Shown: piece by piece, positions 41,464 through 51,463 of the stretch | Layout: each line of letters opens with the position of its first letter | Numbering within the stretch: position 1 is the first letter of the stretch | Assembly: GCA_965247125.1 (NCBI GenBank) | Contig: CBDFGO010000003.1 | Location: 1,302,001-1,366,000, forward strand | Length of the DNA stretch: 64,000 nt | DNA from: CALBJU01 sp965247125 | GTDB taxonomy: Bacteria > Bacteroidota > Rhodothermia > Rhodothermales > UBA10348 | Reading direction: 5' to 3' | Made by a program: the position numbers and the translations under genes | The notes under the pieces: model-generated | Database searches by the model: none | Told to the model about the DNA's origin: nothing | The model's input: the letters and a program-made list of their open reading frames with translations, nothing else

Positions 41464-41801
41464 TAGACCGGGGTAAATGTCACCATCTCTCGTATGTAGC
41501 CACGAATCGGATCTTCTGTATCCGCATTAGGTGCCAACGCCTTCCGTTCGCCGGAGGTATTGTGTTCCGCCCATATTTCGATGCCGATGGACGTCCCGGC
41601 AGGAATCGTAGAAAAGTCGCCTTCCGGCGCGTACGCTAAGTTTTTATCAAGACCGACGGTCGTTTCGACGAGCCATTGCGTCGCTTCGGCGTCCTCGTCG
41701 AAAGCGCGGACGTAGACGGTCCAGTCGGTAAGGTCGACCGTAAAAGGACCGAATTTAACCGGCGCCTTCATCCCTTCTGGTATCTCGATCACTTCGCTCA
41801 T
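41463..41801 (-). CDS. Small beta-rich tail-region protein
   Basis: This 112-residue protein, MSEVIEIPEGMKAPVKFGPFTVDLTDWTVYVRAFDED..., is beta-rich. Position between the tail tip and the fibre suggests a baseplate-type accessory protein. No family is recognised. A 59-bp gap to the tip gene shows no feature. Confidence 0.55.
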   Translation of the reverse strand: MSEVIEIPEGMKAPVKFGPFTVDLTDWTVYVRAFDEDAEATQWLVETTVGLDKNLAYAPEGDFSTIPAGTSIGIEIWAEHNTSGERKALAPNADTEDPIRGYIREMVTFTPV

Positions 41802-41860
41802 ATCGGTAAGGTAATGAACTCTAAGCGTTGTTTGTAGTCGTGTATCATAACCCTAGGCGT

Positions 41861-44800
41861 TTACGCTATCTTCTGAGCAAGGAGTTCGTAGACGCAGTTC
41901 GTCATGTCGATCCTATCTAGCGCGTCGGACAAACCGGCCCAGTCGAAGGTTACGTCGATCGTGTTCGTCGAACCGATCTCAGGAACCGATATTTCGGCCG
42001 TGTTATCGTCGTAGAAACGGCCGTCGTCTTCGAACTCGGTATACCCTTGCGCCCATACCTTTTCCGTAGCTCCGGCGTTCGAAACGGTCGCGATTAACGA
42101 GGCTTCCCAATAATCGTCGACGGCAGTATTTCCGAGCGAAACCGAAAAAGTCCCGACGACCGTCGATCCGAACTTGATCTTTAGAACTCCGGTTCGTGTA
42201 GTCTCGCCGCCGAGACGCGAATACGTTCCGCGGCAGGTTATCCGGAACGTCGATCCGGTTTGCTTCATCCTATTTAGCGGAACGGTCTTCGAACCGAACG
42301 CATTCGTCGCAGAAACGAGCGTCGTCTCGGCTAGATTACTTCCGAGTATCGTTACGCGCGTCGCCTGCGCAAACTGGATATGAATCCCCGGACCGGAATA
42401 GACGTCCGGATCTAGCTGGCCCTGAACGTCTACGACCGGTACGTCGTAGTTAAGCGCTCCGTCCGTTCCCGAAGGATACATCGTAATCGAAGCGTCCGTT
42501 TCCCCGCCGACGTCCGTTCCGGCGACGATAGAGATTATTCCCGTCGGATTAAGTAGCTGCGCGACGTCCGTCGACGAAACCGTAATATGCTTGAACTGAA
42601 GGATCGTATGAACCGTCGCGCCGTCGTCCCATTTAATTTCGATCGGCGTCGTAAAGCCAGAGTCCATTACGACGTCGAAGCCGTTTTCGTCCATGACTAG
42701 GCCGCCGGCCGCCGCCTGAATCTGGAACGTCGTTCCGTTCCAGCGGATGTAGTTACTAGCGTCTTTCTGGAAAAGAAACTGGCCGCTACTCTTAATAAAA
42801 GCGTTCCACGCGGATCCGGAGTAGTATCCCATATAGTCGGCGGCCATATATAAGCCGGCGCCCGCGCCGGTCGGCGCGGAGATACCGTTCGGGTATACGG
42901 CGCCCCAAAAATCGCCGACCGTATCAAGTCGTTGGAACTGATTCGTCAGGGGAACGGATTTCCCGCCACCCGCGACGACGTCGCTCGCGTCGTCCCACGT
43001 AACGGCGGCGCCGGCGTCGGTTAGGTTCGCGATTCCGCTTCCGCCCGTTATTACGATCGATCCGGAGAGAAGGACGTTTGTTGCGGCGAGATGCCCGGTT
43101 TTCGTTACCGCCCATCCCGTCGTACCGCGCGCGGTGATATTCCAAGACGCGTCGAAGGTCCCGTCGAAGTTAGAGGACCGCATAACGGGCGCCTGCGCTA
43201 CGATCCCGTCGAAACCGAGCCTGAGAGCTACGATCGCGCCGGCAAGGACCGGGTCGCCGACGTCGACCGTAATCGATTGGCTTACGATCGTAACCGTAGC
43301 GGGATTTCCAGACGAAGCGTCGGCGTCGACCGTTACCTCGTAGTCCTGACCAGACGATATTTGCTGCAAGATCAGCGTATCGCCTTTCTTGACGTCGTCC
43401 GTTAGATTCGCGATCGATATCGTCGTCCGAGCGCCGTTATAGGCCGCGTTTAGCGTCCCGATCTGCTCGCCGGTCCGTTTTATTACCGCGTCAATCCGGT
43501 CGCTTTCTACGCTAAGAGAGCCGCGCGAAACGATCCCGTCGGCGTAGATAGGATCGCCGATCGTTACGGCGAACGTCGCCGAGTCGAACGTAAGCGTCTC
43601 GTCGCCGATTTCATGGTCGCCGTTTACGGTAAGCGTTATCGCCGCGGCTCCGGAAGCCGGCTCGATGCGCACCTTCTGATCGTCGTCTAGCGGATATCCG
43701 AGCGCCGTAATCGATATCGAAGTCCTCGTTCCGGATCCGTAGGTCGCCGCGGCGGTCGTCGTAGGCGTACCACCGACGATTAGCCGGATCGCTTCGCGCG
43801 TCGCCGTAATTCCGGTAAAAATCGAGAAGTTCGAAACCGCAATGGAGGCGGGATAACGAAGCGTCTTCGCGAGGTACTGACTTTCGATCGGAATCTGAAT
43901 AGCACCGATCGCGGCGGCCGCGCTCGTCTTCGCGACTACGAATCCACCGTCGGGCGGTTTAACGACTAGATACTGCCCCTTCTGAATCGGTTGCGTCAGC
44001 GGATCGACGTCGAACTCGGTAAGCGTCGAACCGACCGCGTACGACTGCTTCGTTATCGCGACGAGGTCTTCCGAGGCCCGAATTCCGAGCCCCGTCGAAA
44101 CGTCTATCGTAACGCCGGCGGCGGCCGAGAGCGACGACGCCGTAACGAACGGGTCCTCTATAATCGTCGGATTTGAGGTAACATCGATTTCGACGAGGTC
44201 GAGGGATATCCGCCGACGAATCGCGTCGAGGCGATAAGAGACGCAGATATAGTTTATTCCGTCGTAGACGAACGCTTGGTGCGGTAGGTAGTCGGCCGTC
44301 CCTTTAAGGCGAAGCGTACAGGTAAGGCGCCGGCGCGGTCCGGATCCCCGAACGAGAGCGCGACGAACCGAAAAGTAATCGAGCCCTACGTCGGTCGACG
44401 CTTCGGCGGAGTAGGCTCCTAGCTTCCAGCCGGTAGTCGGTATTTCGTCGCTTCCGTCGAGAACGGTTAACCGCGACATATGGTTATCCGACGGCCCGTC
44501 GCCGAGAAGCGTTTTTCCGAGGTCGACTTCCTGCGAATTATTCGAATCCGTATTCGTAAGGAGTAGCGTACTACTTTCGGCCGAAGCTTTCCCTGCGACG
44601 ATTACGTCTATATCGACTTTATCCCATAGGAAGCGATCGATTTCGAAATACGACGATCCGAGATCGATCGTATCGACGCCTTCGTAGAGATCGAGTTCTA
44701 AGTTTAACTCGACCGTCGGCGCGGAAATAATCCGCTTTATCGAAGACCACGTCATTGGATAGGCTTCGAGCCGGTTCTTTTTCCCGCCCGGAGTAACGGA

Positions 44801-46093
44801 AGGCGTCCATACCTCGTTTTCGTCGTCCCAGTATTCGTAGTTACCGTCGAACTTCTGGCCCCAGAGAGCCCAGAAGACGGGCCGCGACCTCCGATCGTTT
44901 ACCTGAACGCCCTCGCCGGCGTCGTCGTCCTTATGCGCCCGGATCTTCGCCGTAAACTCTAGCTGCGTTCCGGGAAGGATCCATCCGACGGTCTGCTTCC
45001 TATACTTCGTCGCTTGATCGGCCGGATCTCCTACGCCGTCGTAATCGATCGAAGTGAAGTAAAGACTCTTACTCGAATCAAACCCTTCGGCGTACGATCC
45101 GCCGGCGCCGGATTCGGACTCGGTCCAGAAGTCGGGATCGGATCCGGAAACGTCTTCGAATCCGCCGTTCGCGACGAAGAGGTCTTCTTTTACCGCGTGG
45201 TCGTACGAAATCTTTCCGCGCTGATACGAAAGCTTCCCGTCGAAATTTGCGCCACGAAGAAGTTCGCCGGCGTTCGTTCCTCCGACCGCTCCGATCGTAA
45301 CGGCCGATACCGCGGCGACGGCTTCCGTTCCCGTCGACGATCCGGCCGAATCATAGTTCTCGGTCGTAAAGTTCGCGCCTGAATAGCCGCCGACCTGAAC
45401 GGCGTACCACCGTCCAAGGACCTGAACGACGCGGACTTGCATCCGGCCGCAAAGCTCGTTCGCAACGCGGCGAGCCTTAAATACCGCGCCCGTCGTTTCG
45501 GCGAACCAGTCTTGCGAAAACCTGACAGCGGCTAACGGATCACCGGTTATATCGGCCGTCTGATGGTAGGGATACCAGTTCGCGTAGATCCGCGTCGAGG
45601 TTACGCCGAGATCAACGCCGACCTTCATTAACGACCGTACGAGGCCGTCTTTTACCGATATCCGCCCTGTATAGGGCGTTCCGGCGTTATCGTAGTTCTC
45701 GCCTTCGAGAAGCTTTAAGCCGCAGAGGAAGGTCATTTCGGCCGTATACTCGCCTTCGTCGGGCGATTCCCCCCAGACGTCGGTCTTCGCGAAGCCGATC
45801 CAGAAAGGCGCCCCGTCGCGGAGGATATCGGCGATCCATTCGCGCTCGTCGGCGCCGAATATCTCGGCTTGAAGAGTCTTATTCGGATCACGAACGCGGA
45901 TCTTGCACGACGACGGCATAGCCGAAGAATTTTCGTTCTTCCCGTCGGCGCCGTAGGCGAACTTTAATCCTAGCGAAGCAATTTCGCGGTCGGAGGACGA
46001 TCCGACGTAGGACTTCTTTTTAAGCCGTATATCGTAGGAGTGGACGCCGTCCTTCGTATCGATCTGGATCCGGTATTTCTGGCCGTACGCCAT
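41861..46093 (-). CDS. Large tail tip / host-specificity protein
   Basis: At 1410 residues this is the largest gene of the phage. It is beta-rich throughout, follows the tape measure gene with one-base overlap, and has the size and place of a tail tip or central fibre protein that contacts the cell. Residues about 680-980 contain at least three related beta-modules (for example KVRIEPASGAAAITLTVNGDHEIGDETLTFD and TLILQQISSGQDYEVTVDAD). These look like the module in the coat and tail tube proteins. The C-terminal third may bind the receptor. Confidence 0.75.
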   Translation of the reverse strand: MAYGQKYRIQIDTKDGVHSYDIRLKKKSYVGSSSDREIASLGLKFAYGADGKNENSSAMPSSCKIRVRDPNKTLQAEIFGADEREWIADILRDGAPFWIGFAKTDVWGESPDEGEYTAEMTFLCGLKLLEGENYDNAGTPYTGRISVKDGLVRSLMKVGVDLGVTSTRIYANWYPYHQTADITGDPLAAVRFSQDWFAETTGAVFKARRVANELCGRMQVRVVQVLGRWYAVQVGGYSGANFTTENYDSAGSSTGTEAVAAVSAVTIGAVGGTNAGELLRGANFDGKLSYQRGKISYDHAVKEDLFVANGGFEDVSGSDPDFWTESESGAGGSYAEGFDSSKSLYFTSIDYDGVGDPADQATKYRKQTVGWILPGTQLEFTAKIRAHKDDDAGEGVQVNDRRSRPVFWALWGQKFDGNYEYWDDENEVWTPSVTPGGKKNRLEAYPMTWSSIKRIISAPTVELNLELDLYEGVDTIDLGSSYFEIDRFLWDKVDIDVIVAGKASAESSTLLLTNTDSNNSQEVDLGKTLLGDGPSDNHMSRLTVLDGSDEIPTTGWKLGAYSAEASTDVGLDYFSVRRALVRGSGPRRRLTCTLRLKGTADYLPHQAFVYDGINYICVSYRLDAIRRRISLDLVEIDVTSNPTIIEDPFVTASSLSAAAGVTIDVSTGLGIRASEDLVAITKQSYAVGSTLTEFDVDPLTQPIQKGQYLVVKPPDGGFVVAKTSAAAAIGAIQIPIESQYLAKTLRYPASIAVSNFSIFTGITATREAIRLIVGGTPTTTAAATYGSGTRTSISITALGYPLDDDQKVRIEPASGAAAITLTVNGDHEIGDETLTFDSATFAVTIGDPIYADGIVSRGSLSVESDRIDAVIKRTGEQIGTLNAAYNGARTTISIANLTDDVKKGDTLILQQISSGQDYEVTVDADASSGNPATVTIVSQSITVDVGDPVLAGAIVALRLGFDGIVAQAPVMRSSNFDGTFDASWNITARGTTGWAVTKTGHLAATNVLLSGSIVITGGSGIANLTDAGAAVTWDDASDVVAGGGKSVPLTNQFQRLDTVGDFWGAVYPNGISAPTGAGAGLYMAADYMGYYSGSAWNAFIKSSGQFLFQKDASNYIRWNGTTFQIQAAAGGLVMDENGFDVVMDSGFTTPIEIKWDDGATVHTILQFKHITVSSTDVAQLLNPTGIISIVAGTDVGGETDASITMYPSGTDGALNYDVPVVDVQGQLDPDVYSGPGIHIQFAQATRVTILGSNLAETTLVSATNAFGSKTVPLNRMKQTGSTFRITCRGTYSRLGGETTRTGVLKIKFGSTVVGTFSVSLGNTAVDDYWEASLIATVSNAGATEKVWAQGYTEFEDDGRFYDDNTAEISVPEIGSTNTIDVTFDWAGLSDALDRIDMTNCVYELLAQKIA

Positions 46094-48207
46094 TAAGAGC
46101 GGCCCTCACGATCGTAGCGGTCCTTTACTCGGCCCCAAACGATATAGATATCTTCGCCGTCGATCCGCGTATCTGCCGGAACGATATCTCCGCTTCCGCC
46201 GCCCATCATGCGCGCCGACTGCGGCGCCGGAATTACTTTCGAGCCCGAAGGGAGGACAGCGATTTCTCCGCCTCTCTCGTGAAGTACCGACGGTCCTCCG
46301 GGGTGATTTCGCGTTCCCGAAGCAAACTTCGGAATCAGTTTATTGAACGCTACCGAAATCAGCGGACCGAGAATCGCAGCGGCGGCGAGTCCGGCGAATC
46401 CTTTCCTGAATTGCTTCGCTATACCGGCGGCGATCGCTTCTGCGAGACGTGCGCGGATAATCCGTTTGACGTTAGCGACGACGGCGTTCGCTGCGTCCTT
46501 CGCCGATGTGATTTGATCGCTATCCGCTTGAAGTAGCTGCGTCATCGTAGCGAGCCTCGCCGCCGCCTCTTGCTCGTGTATAGCTTTCCTTTTGGCCGCT
46601 TCTTCGCGCTCGGCGTCGGTCAGAAGTTTTCCTTGCTCGATCAACTGGCTCTGTAAATCGAGGTCCGCCTGAGCATCGATTTCGGCCATAGTGCGTTCTT
46701 CCTCGCGAATCCGAGCCTTGTTTTCAAGCTCCCACTCTAGCCACGCGATTTCGTCTTCTGACGCCTCTTTCTGGGATCCCGTCGGCGCAACTGGCTCCGG
46801 CGCCGAATCGGGAGCTTCGCGGCCGGTGAGCTCTATCTTCGTTTGGCCGATCAACTTTCTCGTTTCGAGTAAGGCGTCGTTTAGTTTCTTAACTCGTTCG
46901 GGCGAATCGCCGACGAGACTCGCCATTTTCAAATCGCCGCGTAACTGGTCTTCTTGGAGAGCGAGGAAGATCAACCTAGCTCGTAAAGCCGCTTCCGACC
47001 AGTCGTCTAGCGCACCCAGATTGGTATCGAGAGCGGAACTATTGTCGCCAATCGCTTCGTTAATCTTCCGCGTTATCGCGTCCCACGAAACGAAGCCGGC
47101 GACGATCGCTAGAATTACGCCGAGAAATACGCCGAATTTGCCCTTCGAAATCGTCGTATTAAGAATCGAAGTCGCTATCGCCGCACCTTTTACGGCGGCT
47201 CTATACGCGATAACCGCAATCGTAAGCGCGGCCGTTATCCGAATTCCTTCCTGCACTTCGCCTTGGTAGGTCTGCAAAAACTTTATGACCGTACGAATCG
47301 TGGCGATCGCGATTTCGAGACCATTTGCAATATTCTGGCCGACTTCCTTCGCCGATTCTTTTAGAGCCGGATCTTTTAGGAACTCGTTTAATTCCGTGGC
47401 GACCGTCTGAATCGGCGGAAGTAGTTCGATCGCAAGTTCTTCGCGGAGTTCTTCAAGCCGTCCCTTAATCTGGCGCATCTGATTCGATGCCGAATCCTGC
47501 GTACGCGCGAGATCGCCAACGGCGGCGCCGGCTTTTTCGTAGATCAACGCGAGTGATGCGGCGGCCTTTTCCTGCTGATTTAGTTGGCTCACCGATTCCT
47601 TGCCGGTTTCCATCAGCGCGCGCTGCTGAACTTCCGTCTCGTTTAGAACGATTCCGAGTTGTTTTAACCGCTCGCGCTCCCCGGTTAAGGCAGATTGTAG
47701 CGCACCGAAAGTTTGCTCGATCGGAACGTCGTGGAACGAGGTAAGATCGCCGGCCAGTTTCGCGACGTCGATCGACATTTGCGCGGCCGCCTCGTGAGCG
47801 AAGCCGGCGCCTTCGAGAATCGCACCCGTAGTCGCGAGAAGCCCTTCTGCGGTAGATTTTGATAGGCCGGAAAGCGCCGCGTACTGCTCGATATAGTCTT
47901 GAACAAGGGGCGTCGAGGACTTAAAGACTGCGCCGAGCTTACTTTGTCGTTCGAAGATTTCGGCGCTTAAACCAACGAGATCCGCACCTTCCCGTACGAG
48001 TCTTCGCGTCACACGCCGAAAGGAATCGACGGCTTTTACCATCAACCCACCGACCGCGAACGAGAAGGCGCTCCCCATATTGAAACCCGACTTCGTAGCG
48101 GACTTCGAATCCCGTTCGAGGTTTTTGACTTCCCCGTCGATTCCGCGGATACCCTTTACGGCTCCCTTATCGTCGACGACGACTTCTATCGCTATCGTGC
48201 GCGCCAT
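46093..48207 (-). CDS. Tail tape measure protein
   Basis: This 704-residue helical protein sets tail length. The N-terminal half (about 1-260) has the TMP pattern with FAVGGLMVKAVDSFRRV and SIDVAKLAGDLTSFHDVPIEQTFGALQSALTGERERLKQLG. Two hydrophobic segments follow (about 318-385), then a long charged coil. The C-terminal end has HPGGPSVLHERGGEIAVLPSGSKVIP, a motif common in tape measures. It predicts a tail of about 100 nm if all residues count at 1.5 angstrom, a rough estimate only. Confidence 0.88.
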   Translation of the reverse strand: MARTIAIEVVVDDKGAVKGIRGIDGEVKNLERDSKSATKSGFNMGSAFSFAVGGLMVKAVDSFRRVTRRLVREGADLVGLSAEIFERQSKLGAVFKSSTPLVQDYIEQYAALSGLSKSTAEGLLATTGAILEGAGFAHEAAAQMSIDVAKLAGDLTSFHDVPIEQTFGALQSALTGERERLKQLGIVLNETEVQQRALMETGKESVSQLNQQEKAAASLALIYEKAGAAVGDLARTQDSASNQMRQIKGRLEELREELAIELLPPIQTVATELNEFLKDPALKESAKEVGQNIANGLEIAIATIRTVIKFLQTYQGEVQEGIRITAALTIAVIAYRAAVKGAAIATSILNTTISKGKFGVFLGVILAIVAGFVSWDAITRKINEAIGDNSSALDTNLGALDDWSEAALRARLIFLALQEDQLRGDLKMASLVGDSPERVKKLNDALLETRKLIGQTKIELTGREAPDSAPEPVAPTGSQKEASEDEIAWLEWELENKARIREEERTMAEIDAQADLDLQSQLIEQGKLLTDAEREEAAKRKAIHEQEAAARLATMTQLLQADSDQITSAKDAANAVVANVKRIIRARLAEAIAAGIAKQFRKGFAGLAAAAILGPLISVAFNKLIPKFASGTRNHPGGPSVLHERGGEIAVLPSGSKVIPAPQSARMMGGGSGDIVPADTRIDGEDIYIVWGRVKDRYDREGRS

Positions 48208-48741
48208 TTACTTCCCCTTTTTAATCTGGCGTTCTAGCGAGGCGATATTCGAACCGACGCGGCCCCAGTAGACGAAGACTTCTTCGAGGTCGCCGTCGTA
48301 GGCGCCCATGTAATCCAGAAAAGACTCCGCGCGACCCTTCGAATCGACGGGCGCGAAAGCTTTCATAAAGCTGGATCGGCCTTTCGAAATAGGCTGGCCG
48401 GATTTCTTCCAGAGAGGAAGGAGGCGATTTGTCGCCCTTTCGTTCGCTGCCAGTACGCGCAAAAAAAAATCCGTAAGGACGTAGTAAGCGTATCCTTCGG
48501 CCTCGTCGATCGGCATATTTCGAATATCCTTCGGATTTAAAAGCGCTGCGTCGACTACGGCTTGCATCTGAGGAATTGTAAGCGAGACCGCGTCTAGCGT
48601 CTTCTGAGGGCTCGAAAAGAAGTCTTCGACGTTAATCCCGGCCGCAAGCGCGACCTCTTCGACGAGGCGAGGCGTGATCTTCTCCGGAGTTTTGAGTTTC
48701 CGGATATTCCGTTTCTTTTTACTGCGATATCGATCGAGCAT
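48208..48741 (-). CDS. Probable tail assembly chaperone
   Basis: This 177-residue protein lies directly before the tape measure and after the tail tube genes, the usual place of the tail assembly chaperone. It is helical, with EDFFSSPQKTLDAVSLTIPQMQAVVDAALLNP. I see no second frameshift product, but the end near 48210 was not analysed for slippery sites. Confidence 0.5.
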   Translation of the reverse strand: MLDRYRSKKKRNIRKLKTPEKITPRLVEEVALAAGINVEDFFSSPQKTLDAVSLTIPQMQAVVDAALLNPKDIRNMPIDEAEGYAYYVLTDFFLRVLAANERATNRLLPLWKKSGQPISKGRSSFMKAFAPVDSKGRAESFLDYMGAYDGDLEEVFVYWGRVGSNIASLERQIKKGK

Positions 48742-49376
48742 TAGGCGGTCCTATCGGTTTCGATCGTTCCGCCGGGAGCGCCGGCCGTCGCCGAGTATTC
48801 GACTCGTTTATACGCCTTTCCTTGGCCCGGAGGACGAACGTTCGAATGACCAACCTTTACGCGGCATCCTTTCGTACCGCCGACGACTTTCTTGATAACC
48901 GTTCCGTCGGTATCGGTCGCCGTTAGGCGGAACCACGTCCGGACGCCCGGAACGGCCGGAGTGCCGTAGCAGAGGTGGGTACCTTGAAGTTCGACGAGGT
49001 CTTGTTCCTCTCCACCTTCGCCCATTCGCGTAGAGACCGGAGATTCTACACCCGGTTCGAAATCCTCGTCGAGCCAGTCGCCGACGTCGATCCACGTCGG
49101 GCCGACCGTAATCGCGGCGTTATCCGCGATATTCTGTTCGAGCGCTTCGGATATCGTAAACGAGCCGCCGGATAAAGCGACGGAAACCGTATAGGCTTTC
49201 GAATCGCCAGCCAACGTCACCTTATCGCCGATTAGGATCGTTCCCGTTCCGGTATCGCAAGCGATAACGGTATCACCAATCGAAAGCGAGGCGTCGTTAA
49301 CGAGATAAGACGCGCCCGTACCAGGCGTCTGCCCGAACGGATAATCGTCGGCGTGTTCGATTGAGCTATAATCCAT
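48741..49376 (-). CDS. Tail tube-like protein with inserted beta-module
   Basis: This 211-residue protein is a paralogue of the next gene upstream. Both have WLDEDxEPGVE...RMGEGGEEQD, then VVGGxKGxRVxVGHS and RPxGQGK. This one carries an extra module at about 20-92 (IGDKVTLAGDSKAYTVSVALSGG...ADNAAITV) that resembles the insertion in the coat protein. It may be the major tail tube with a surface decoration domain. Confidence 0.6.
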   Translation of the reverse strand: MDYSSIEHADDYPFGQTPGTGASYLVNDASLSIGDTVIACDTGTGTILIGDKVTLAGDSKAYTVSVALSGGSFTISEALEQNIADNAAITVGPTWIDVGDWLDEDFEPGVESPVSTRMGEGGEEQDLVELQGTHLCYGTPAVPGVRTWFRLTATDTDGTVIKKVVGGTKGCRVKVGHSNVRPPGQGKAYKRVEYSATAGAPGGTIETDRTA

Positions 49377-49413
49377 CGTCTACTCTCGAAAAGGTGAATA
49401 AGACCGACTACGT

Positions 49414-49830
49414 CTAGGTCTGATCGGCTTCGATCTGAGAGCCCGGAGCGCCGCCAGTCGAAGAAAATTCGACGCGTTTCGGCTCCTTACCCTGTCCCGC
49501 AGGACGTGGTGTCGAATGACCCACGCGTACACGCAGACCCTTCGAACCGCCGACGACCTTCGCGTACGAGGTCCCGTCGGTATCGGTGTAGCGAACGCGA
49601 AGCCAGGTACGCGTACCGGGAGCCGGCATCGTAGCGCCGTAGAACAGCGCGGATCCTTGAAACTCGACGCCGTCCTGTTCTTCGCCACCCTCACCCATCC
49701 GAACCGAAATTATATTTTCGACTCCGGGTTCGAGGTCTTCGTCGAGCCAATCTCCTAGATCGACCCAGTTCGGCGTTCCGCCGCTTCCCCATACGTAAGT
49801 AGATGAAGAATCAAATCCGTCAATATGCAT
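49414..49830 (-). CDS. Tail tube-like protein (short paralogue)
   Basis: This 138-residue protein matches the C-terminal 120 residues of the next gene downstream at roughly 60% by eye. It lacks the inserted module. It lies between tail terminator and chaperone, where the major tail protein is normally encoded. One of the two probably forms the tube; the other may be a minor variant. Confidence 0.6.
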   Translation of the reverse strand: MHIDGFDSSSTYVWGSGGTPNWVDLGDWLDEDLEPGVENIISVRMGEGGEEQDGVEFQGSALFYGATMPAPGTRTWLRVRYTDTDGTSYAKVVGGSKGLRVRVGHSTPRPAGQGKEPKRVEFSSTGGAPGSQIEADQT

Positions 49831-49878
49831 TGTTCTTTCCGGTTATCGGATAAGGGTTAACTCTATGTGCCCATTCGC

Positions 49879-50256
49879 TTACGTTATCTCGGAATCCTCC
49901 GTAAGAAAGATGGTTACCGTATCGATGAATGGTTCGTCTTCACCGATTATGTATTCGAATTGGAGACTTCTCACGCGCGTAAACCTCATCGTTTTAGCAA
50001 GCTCTTTGATGAAGGCGCGCCGGAGCGTATCCAGTTCGGAATAGGATTTCTTCGAGCAGATATAGACGACGAATTCGCGCTCGGAGCGGAAGAGAAGCCT
50101 AGAACTCGACGTCGGAGTGTCGTCCGTTTCTCGCTTCCCGGTATAGAAAGCCGGATAGCGCGCGATTTTCGTCGGCAGCTTTTCCGAAATTTCCTTCGTC
50201 TTAAAGAGACTGGTCGCTTTCGCGGCCGCTATCAATTTGTCGACGTTCGCTTGCAT
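49879..50256 (-). CDS. Probable tail terminator
   Basis: This 125-residue alpha/beta protein (MQANVDKLIAAAKATSLFK... FVVYICSKKSYSELDTLRRAF) follows the HK97 gp10-like gene and precedes the tail tube genes. That is the standard place of the tail terminator/completion protein. Stop and start overlap by one base with its neighbour. The family match is by position and shape. Confidence 0.55.
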   Translation of the reverse strand: MQANVDKLIAAAKATSLFKTKEISEKLPTKIARYPAFYTGKRETDDTPTSSSRLLFRSEREFVVYICSKKSYSELDTLRRAFIKELAKTMRFTRVRSLQFEYIIGEDEPFIDTVTIFLTEDSEIT

Positions 50257-50723
50257 TAGCGCAGTTTCGCGTCTATCGCTTCCCGGATATATTTATCCGT
50301 TTGCGGTTCTATAAATCGAAGAACGTCGTCGACGAACTTGACACCTTTCGTACCCTTTTTCGCGATCGTAGCGCGAACAGCGTAAGCGAGAGACGTCTTT
50401 TCCCGGCCGGTAAGACCGAACTTGACGCGCACCCATTTCAGGAAGGGTTTAATCGGCGCCCAGTGCGGTTTAGTCGGCTGGTCCACGTATTCCCAATAGG
50501 AAACGTGGGGACCCCATTCGAGACGGAAGCCAGATAGAAAACGTTTGACCATTTCGTCGATCGAATCGATTAGGTCGCCGGTAGCGCGGACCTTCCGTTG
50601 CCGGAGGTACGCGATCGCGCGCGCCGTCATTCGATCGCCGAGATCCGATAGTCCGTTCTGAATCGCCGCTTCGACTGCATCGATATCGTCTTCGAGATCG
50701 AAATTCGTCTTTATGCGGATCAT
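50256..50723 (-). CDS. HK97 gp10-like neck/minor tail protein
   Basis: This 155-residue protein has MTARAIAYLRQRKVRATGDLIDSIDEMV and LEWGPHVSYWEYVDQPTKPHWAPIKPFLKWV. The G-x-x-Y-W-x-Y-V...H-x-P...FL pattern is typical of the HK97 gp10 group that helps join head and tail. It overlaps both neighbours slightly. Confidence 0.75.
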   Translation of the reverse strand: MIRIKTNFDLEDDIDAVEAAIQNGLSDLGDRMTARAIAYLRQRKVRATGDLIDSIDEMVKRFLSGFRLEWGPHVSYWEYVDQPTKPHWAPIKPFLKWVRVKFGLTGREKTSLAYAVRATIAKKGTKGVKFVDDVLRFIEPQTDKYIREAIDAKLR

Positions 50724-51178
50724 AGAACGTAGACCGTGTCTTCTTCCGGCGTCGTCGCGTAGGGTTGGTCCGCGACTGACGTATGCAATGTTTCAAGGAG
50801 CGTTTTGGCCTTCCGGTAGAGGTCCGACCGATAAGCCGCCATTTCGCGGCGGCTCATTAGCTCGGTCGAGGTCTCCGCAAGGCCGATAGACCGGATAAAT
50901 CCACCCTTTTCGGTAAGCCGAAGGTTTAGCATCGGAAAGGCCGCCCAGAACGAGAACCGCGCCAATACCTTGGTCAGCGTTACGTAACTAGCGTCTGCCG
51001 TTCCTAACGCGACGACTTCGTCGTAGCGCGTCGTTCCCAGAATTCGTTTGGCTTCGATAACCGCTTCGTCATAACCGAGAGTCGAAATCTTCTTTCCGAG
51101 GTCTTGGTTTACCGAACCGTTATCGTCGAGCGCGTTGAATTCCGCTATCGCCTTACCGTCTACGAGTGGTTTAGCCAT
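50720..51178 (-). CDS. Head-tail connector (adaptor) candidate
   Basis: This 152-residue helical protein lies between the coat region and the gp10-like gene. It has ARFSFWAAFPMLNLRLTEKGGFIRSIGLAETSTELMSRREM, which resembles connector proteins. It would bind beneath the portal. Overlap of four bases with the next gene supports an operon. Confidence 0.5.
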   Translation of the reverse strand: MAKPLVDGKAIAEFNALDDNGSVNQDLGKKISTLGYDEAVIEAKRILGTTRYDEVVALGTADASYVTLTKVLARFSFWAAFPMLNLRLTEKGGFIRSIGLAETSTELMSRREMAAYRSDLYRKAKTLLETLHTSVADQPYATTPEEDTVYVL

Positions 51179-51190
51179 CGTCGAATCCGG

Positions 51191-51394
51191 TTACTTCTTC
51201 GACTTCGAAGCGCGTTTCTTAGGCGCGGCCGGCTTTTCGTCGGCGACTTCTTCTTCGGCCGTTTCCGTTTCCGGATCAGCCGCTTCGGTAAGCGGTCCTT
51301 CGTAAAGCTTGTCTTCGCCTTCGACGAAGTTGGATTCGTTGATCACGCGGTAGCCTTTCCCATCGACTACTGCTACTGTTGGCACCTTTGCCAT
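51191..51394 (-). CDS. Small Lys/Glu-rich protein after the coat gene
   Basis: This 67-residue protein starts MAKVPTVAVVDGKGYRVINE and has an acidic middle and a basic tail (PKKRASKSKK). It lies just after the coat gene. It may be a head decoration or DNA-contacting protein. Confidence 0.5.
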   Translation of the reverse strand: MAKVPTVAVVDGKGYRVINESNFVEGEDKLYEGPLTEAADPETETAEEEVADEKPAAPKKRASKSKK

Positions 51395-51463
51395 TTCGAT
51401 ATCTCCGTACGGTTAAAAAAGGTGACGAGCCCCGGTCTTTCGACCTACCGTGCGGTGGGAACT

